Positions 37,267 through 41,031 of a stretch of 41,031 bases of DNA are shown here, piece after piece. How positions within the stretch are numbered: the stretch's first letter is position 1; the number at the start of each line of letters is the position of its first letter. The notes below the pieces were generated by a model that was not told the origin of the DNA, did not search any database, and worked only from the letters and a program-made list of their open reading frames with translations. The stretch is from Candidatus Yanofskybacteria bacterium RIFCSPHIGHO2_12_FULL_45_19b. Its GTDB lineage: Bacteria; Patescibacteriota; Minisyncoccia; 2-02-FULL-40-12; IGHO2-12-FULL-4. Location: the NCBI GenBank assembly GCA_001794605.1, contig MGKD01000023.1:1-41031 (forward strand). The letters run 5' to 3'. Both the position numbers and the translations under genes were made by a program.

Positions 37267-37719
37267 ATGGGAAAGGAATCAACTCCTACACCAGAAAAAC
37301 TTGCAGAAATAGAAGAGAGCAGAAATAATTCTGATATTAGATTAGGGTTTAGGGGTGCAGTTCGGGTTGATAACGGTGACCCAATGTTGTCAGAAGGAAA
37401 GGAGCGCTTAGAAGTCACGAAAAAACAGGTTGAGAATGCACACCAGGAGATGAAAATTGAAGACAATGTTGAGGAGGAAATGTATGGTATCAAAGGAAAG
37501 TCAGATCAGGAAATTGCTGAAAGGTTAGAATATTACCAAAAAGGAATGACGGATTTAGCCAAAAGTTACATAGAAGCAGAAGAAGACGAGGCTAACTCAA
37601 GAAATACGTACAAGAGACATTATCTTCTTTACACACGTTTTCTAGAAGAAACAAACAAGGAAAAATCGAGAAGAGAAGCGGAGGAAAAAAGAATAGGAAA
37701 GATGAGCTATAGAGGATAA
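37267..37719 (+). CDS. Hypothetical charged alpha-helical protein (150 aa)
   Basis: Highly charged ORF, plausible coiled coil; orientation opposite to neighbours. Confidence 0.6.
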   Translation: MGKESTPTPEKLAEIEESRNNSDIRLGFRGAVRVDNGDPMLSEGKERLEVTKKQVENAHQEMKIEDNVEEEMYGIKGKSDQEIAERLEYYQKGMTDLAKSYIEAEEDEANSRNTYKRHYLLYTRFLEETNKEKSRREAEEKRIGKMSYRG

Positions 37720-37727
37720 AATAACGA

Positions 37728-38435
37728 CTACCAGCCTTTTTTCTCCAGCGCTTTTTCCGCCGCAATCTGCTGGGCTTCCTGTTTACTCAAGCCCTCCCCT
37801 TCGGCGGCTAACTCCTTGCCCAAATAGACGCCCACCACAAAACTACGGGCGTGATCGGGACCAGATTCTTTTAATACTTCGTAAGTGGGGGTGACTCCTA
37901 CTCGCTCCTGCGCCTCCTCTTGCAAACGACTCTTAGCATCACGGTAAAGTTCTTGAGCGATAATCTCTGGTAACTCGACAATAATAAAACGCTTAATAAA
38001 ATCCTCCGCCGCAGTGTAGCCCTGATCTAAATAGATGGCGCCAATCACTGCCTCCATCGCATTGGCCAAAATATATTGTCGCGCTCGGCCGGTGTCTTTG
38101 GCCTCACCCCGCGAGAGTAAAATATACGAGTTGAGATCAAACTTAGCCGAAATAGTCGCCAAAATATTAGCATTGACAATCGCCGCCCGCCAGTTGGTTA
38201 GTTCCCCTTCTGGATTAGGATAATTTTTGTAAAGATGGTCGGTTACCGCCAACTCCAAAACCGCGTCACCCAAAAACTCCAGGCGCTCGTTATGCTCTAG
38301 CTTCCAAGCAGTATTCTCGTTCAAATAAGAACGATGAGTAAGCGCTTGCAGTAAGATATTCTTATCCTTAAACTCGAGACCAATCTTGCCTTCTAGTTCC
38401 AATATCTTTTCGTCAGACATTTGTTTTAATGACAA
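37728..38435 (-). CDS. rnc: Ribonuclease III
   Basis: HNERLEFLGDAVLELAVTDHLY, AMEAVIGAIYLDQGY, C-terminal dsRBD. Confidence 0.97.
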   Translation of the reverse strand: MSLKQMSDEKILELEGKIGLEFKDKNILLQALTHRSYLNENTAWKLEHNERLEFLGDAVLELAVTDHLYKNYPNPEGELTNWRAAIVNANILATISAKFDLNSYILLSRGEAKDTGRARQYILANAMEAVIGAIYLDQGYTAAEDFIKRFIIVELPEIIAQELYRDAKSRLQEEAQERVGVTPTYEVLKESGPDHARSFVVGVYLGKELAAEGEGLSKQEAQQIAAEKALEKKGW

Positions 38436-38538
38436 ATGACAAAGTGAGAATGACTAGTCAATGACAAAGTTCAAAATCCAAAATTTTTGTCATTTGAGCT
38501 TTAGATTTGATTAGTCATTAGTCATTTTAATTTAGTCA
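38428..38538. repeat. AT-rich intergenic repeat (gacaaatgac type)
   Basis: aatgacaaatgacaaagtgagaatgactagtcaatgacaaa...attagtcattagtcatttt. Confidence 0.7.
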
Positions 38539-39002
38539 TTGTTAACTTCTTCCTTCTTTCTCGGTGCTTCGTCCTTTCCCGGTTCCCCAATCTCACGATA
38601 GATTGTCCCCAAAACACCATTCACAAATTTTCCTGAGGCCTCACCGCCAAAAGTTTTAGCTAATTCAATTGCCTCGTTAATCGCCACCTTGGGTGGCACC
38701 TCGTCGCGTTTGCCAAATAACAACTCAAAAATACCTAAACGCAAAACATTACGATCCACAATCGCGATCTGATCGAGTGGCCATTGTGGTGCCGCCTTCT
38801 CTATAATCTTATCCAGTTGAGACAGATGTTCCAGCACTCCGCCCACCAAATCTTTTATAAACTTAGTCTCTTCCAAACCGGGGGCAAACTCGGCGGTATT
38901 GTGGGTCATAATCTCTGGCAGTAACGCATTGTCGCGACCACGAAAATCCCATTCATAGAGGGATTGCATGGCCACCGATCGAGATAAGTGCCGAGATGCC
39001 AT
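38532..39002 (-). CDS. nusB: Transcription antitermination factor NusB
   Basis: [53 protein letters not shown]. Confidence 0.95.
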   Translation of the reverse strand: MASRHLSRSVAMQSLYEWDFRGRDNALLPEIMTHNTAEFAPGLEETKFIKDLVGGVLEHLSQLDKIIEKAAPQWPLDQIAIVDRNVLRLGIFELLFGKRDEVPPKVAINEAIELAKTFGGEASGKFVNGVLGTIYREIGEPGKDEAPRKKEEVNND

Positions 39003-39011
39003 AGAGTAACA

Positions 39012-39088
39012 TCCAAATTTACGAATAGATCCTAATATACGTATAAAATCCTTTCTGTATTAGTATATTCGGATTAATTAGTAAATTA
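39012..39088. repeat. AT-rich intergenic repeat, copy 2 (other copy 4165-4245)
   Basis: Sequence match to 4165-4245. Confidence 0.75.
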
Positions 39089-39307
39089 GCTACGTTTCTT
39101 GCGCTGCTTTTCTTTTTTCCTTAACTCCTTGGCCAAAACATTAACCACCGCTCGGCCGTTATAATAACCACAGTGCGGACAAGCCCGATGCGAAAGCTTC
39201 TGTTTATGACAGTTCGAACAAGTGGAAAAATTAGCTGGCTTTAAAGCTAAGTGACTGCGCCGACGGCCCTTCTGACCCCGAGTTGAATGCGCGCGTGGGA
39301 CACCCAT
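39086..39307 (-). CDS. rpmF: 50S ribosomal protein L32
   Basis: MGVPRAHSTRGQKGRRRSH, CSNCHKQKLSHRACPHCGYYNGR. Confidence 0.93.
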   Translation of the reverse strand: MGVPRAHSTRGQKGRRRSHLALKPANFSTCSNCHKQKLSHRACPHCGYYNGRAVVNVLAKELRKKEKQRKKRS

Positions 39308-39430
39308 AAGTTCGAATTAGGAATAATGAATTATGAATCAGGCTACCTGAAAGCAAAATTAGATTAGCATAAAACTATTAAAAAGCAAGGTCTCCAGATT
39401 TACCTGAAACTTATCCACAAAAAGGTCAAG

Positions 39431-39507
39431 TTGCGGTGACTGAAGCGAATGTTAAAATCTAGCTGTACCTGCCCCGTGATTCCGAACCAGGTGAGGAATT
39501 TTCGGGG
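39431..39507 (+). promoter_or_regulatory. Promoter-like sequence and structured leader upstream of dnaE
   Basis: ttgcgg-16-taaaat; ccccg..attcc/ggaat..cgggg hairpin with possible loop pseudoknot acctg/caggt. Confidence 0.45.
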
Positions 39508-39529
39508 TGTCATCCTTCAACTAATACAT

Positions 39530-41031
39530 ATGTCTAAGTTTATACATCTTCACGTTCATAGTCACTACTCTTTATTAGACGGCCTTTCCAAAATTGATGA
39601 CCTAGTAAACCGTGCTAAAGAATTGGAGATGCCGGCGCTCGCCCTCACCGACCACGGCGTGATGTATGGCGCCATTGAGTTTTATCAAAAGGCAAAAAAG
39701 GCCGGTATCAAGCCAATTATTGGTTGCGAAGTCTATGTCGCTAATCGTTCCCATCTACAAAAAGAAGCGCACATTGATAACAAACGTTATCACCTCACGC
39801 TACTCGCTAAAAACAACACCGGTTATGAAAATTTAATTAAACTCACTACTGTCGCCCACCTGGAGGGTTACTACTACAAACCGCGCGTAGACCGAGAATT
39901 ACTCAAGCAACACGCTGAGGGATTGATTTGTTTATCGGGTTGCCCCGCCGGTGAGGTGGGTCGCGCTATTCAATCCGGTGATCTCGAAAAAGCTGAGACC
40001 GTTGTCAAAGAATATCAGGCGATTTTTGGGGCGGAAAACTACTACCTGGAGATCATGCACCACCCGGACATGGAGTGGTATGAACAGTGGAAGTCGGGAG
40101 TGCTGAGTTTATCTAAAAAATTAAATATCTCGATTGTTGGTACGCAAGATTCACACTATCTAAACAAAGAGGATGCCTTTGCCCACAAAACCTTAGTGGC
40201 AATCTCTACTGCTACTGATGTCAGCGAAACGGGAATTTTTTCTGGAAGTGGCGAGTATCACTTTTTATCTACCGAGGAGGCGATGGAAAAATTTAAAGAT
40301 ATCCCCGAAGCCGTTACTAATACCAGCCTACTGGCCGAGCGTTGCCAGATAGACCTAACCTTGGGTCAATTTATTTTCCCCAACTTTGAACTGGAGCCAG
40401 GCAAAACCGCCGACCAGATGCTGAATGAATTAACCTTGGTGGGAATGAAAGAAAAGGGTCTAGCCGAAAACCCTGAAGCCGAAAAACGTCGCCAGTACGA
40501 ACTAGACATTATTAAAACCAAAGCCTACGCCCCCTATTTTTTGGTAGTCTCCGATATTTTGCGTTTCGCTCACCAGTCTAACATTTACACTACCGTGCGC
40601 GGTTCGGCCGCCGGATCGCTAGTGGCTTACCTATCAGGCATTACCAATGTTGATCCGCTCGAATTTCAACTGCCCTTTGAGCGCTTCCTAAATCCGTTCC
40701 GCCCCTCTGCGCCCGATATTGATATGGATTTTGCCGATAACCGCCGGCACGAGATTTTGGAATACGCCAAGCAGAAATATGGTGAAGATAAAGTTGCCCA
40801 GATCGGCACCTTCGGCACGATGATGGCACGCGGTGCAGTGCGTGACGTGGCCCGCGCCTTAGGCAAACCCTACGAAGTTGGCGACCGTATCGCCAAATTA
40901 ATTCCGATGGGCTCACAAGGGTTTCCGATGACCATCAAGCAGGCCAAAAAGATCGAGCCCGAGCTAGAAAAAATCTACAACCAAGATCCAGAAGCTAAGC
41001 AGATTCTTGATATTGCGGAAAAACTAGAAGG
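39530..41031 (+). CDS. dnaE: DNA polymerase III subunit alpha (N-terminal part; truncated by window)
   Basis: [52 protein letters not shown], then [35 protein letters not shown]. Confidence 0.97.
   Translation, partial: MSKFIHLHVHSHYSLLDGLSKIDDLVNRAKELEMPALALTDHGVMYGAIEFYQKAKKAGIKPIIGCEVYVANRSHLQKEAHIDNKRYHLTLLAKNNTGYENLIKLTTVAHLEGYYYKPRVDRELLKQHAEGLICLSGCPAGEVGRAIQSGDLEKAETVVKEYQAIFGAENYYLEIMHHPDMEWYEQWKSGVLSLSKKLNISIVGTQDSHYLNKEDAFAHKTLVAISTATDVSETGIFSGSGEYHFLSTEEAMEKFKDIPEAVTNTSLLAERCQIDLTLGQFIFPNFELEPGKTADQMLNELTLVGMKEKGLAENPEAEKRRQYELDIIKTKAYAPYFLVVSDILRFAHQSNIYTTVRGSAAGSLVAYLSGITNVDPLEFQLPFERFLNPFRPSAPDIDMDFADNRRHEILEYAKQKYGEDKVAQIGTFGTMMARGAVRDVARALGKPYEVGDRIAKLIPMGSQGFPMTIKQAKKIEPELEKIYNQDPEAKQILDIAEKLE

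Noticed and set aside
39460-39510. dnaE leader hairpin as SRP RNA
   Set aside because: Lacks the conserved GGAAGCAGCC-type SRP domain IV motif.

Overview
The window looks like part of a compact, probably Patescibacteria/CPR-type genome (inferred from gene content and rRNA oddities). Most genes are on the minus strand: rpoC, rpoB, a SEDS protein, rmuC, LOG family, split transketolase, CBS protein, gap, rnhB, a SpoU methylase, trmD, KH protein, rpsP, hicBA, rnc, nusB, rpmF. A partial dnaE is on the plus strand. The most striking content is the ribosomal RNA. 16S (about 29.6-33.56 kb) is unlinked from 23S-5S (about 9.88-16.37 kb), and each unit has its own recognisable sigma70-like promoter. 23S carries four group I introns at L1917, L1931, L2593 and L2656 (the last in the sarcin-ricin loop); three encode LAGLIDADG proteins and one is ORF-less. 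16S carries LAGLIDADG-encoding group I introns at S516 and about S1498, a ~450-nt ORF-less insertion resembling a degenerate group II intron near position 1400, and an AT-rich insertion in the h40 loop. A family of ~100-135 bp elements with ~19-bp terminal inverted repeats (CGTCCCAGTGCCGAAATTG...CAATTTCGGCACTGGGACG) occurs six times in 23S variable hairpins, in the 16S leader, at the 3' ends of two protein genes (supplying the RmuC C-terminus and stop codon), and in frame inside GAPDH. This rRNA-tolerated, protein-tolerated MITE-like family is my best candidate for an undescribed system. All alignments to E. coli numbering were made by eye from memory.
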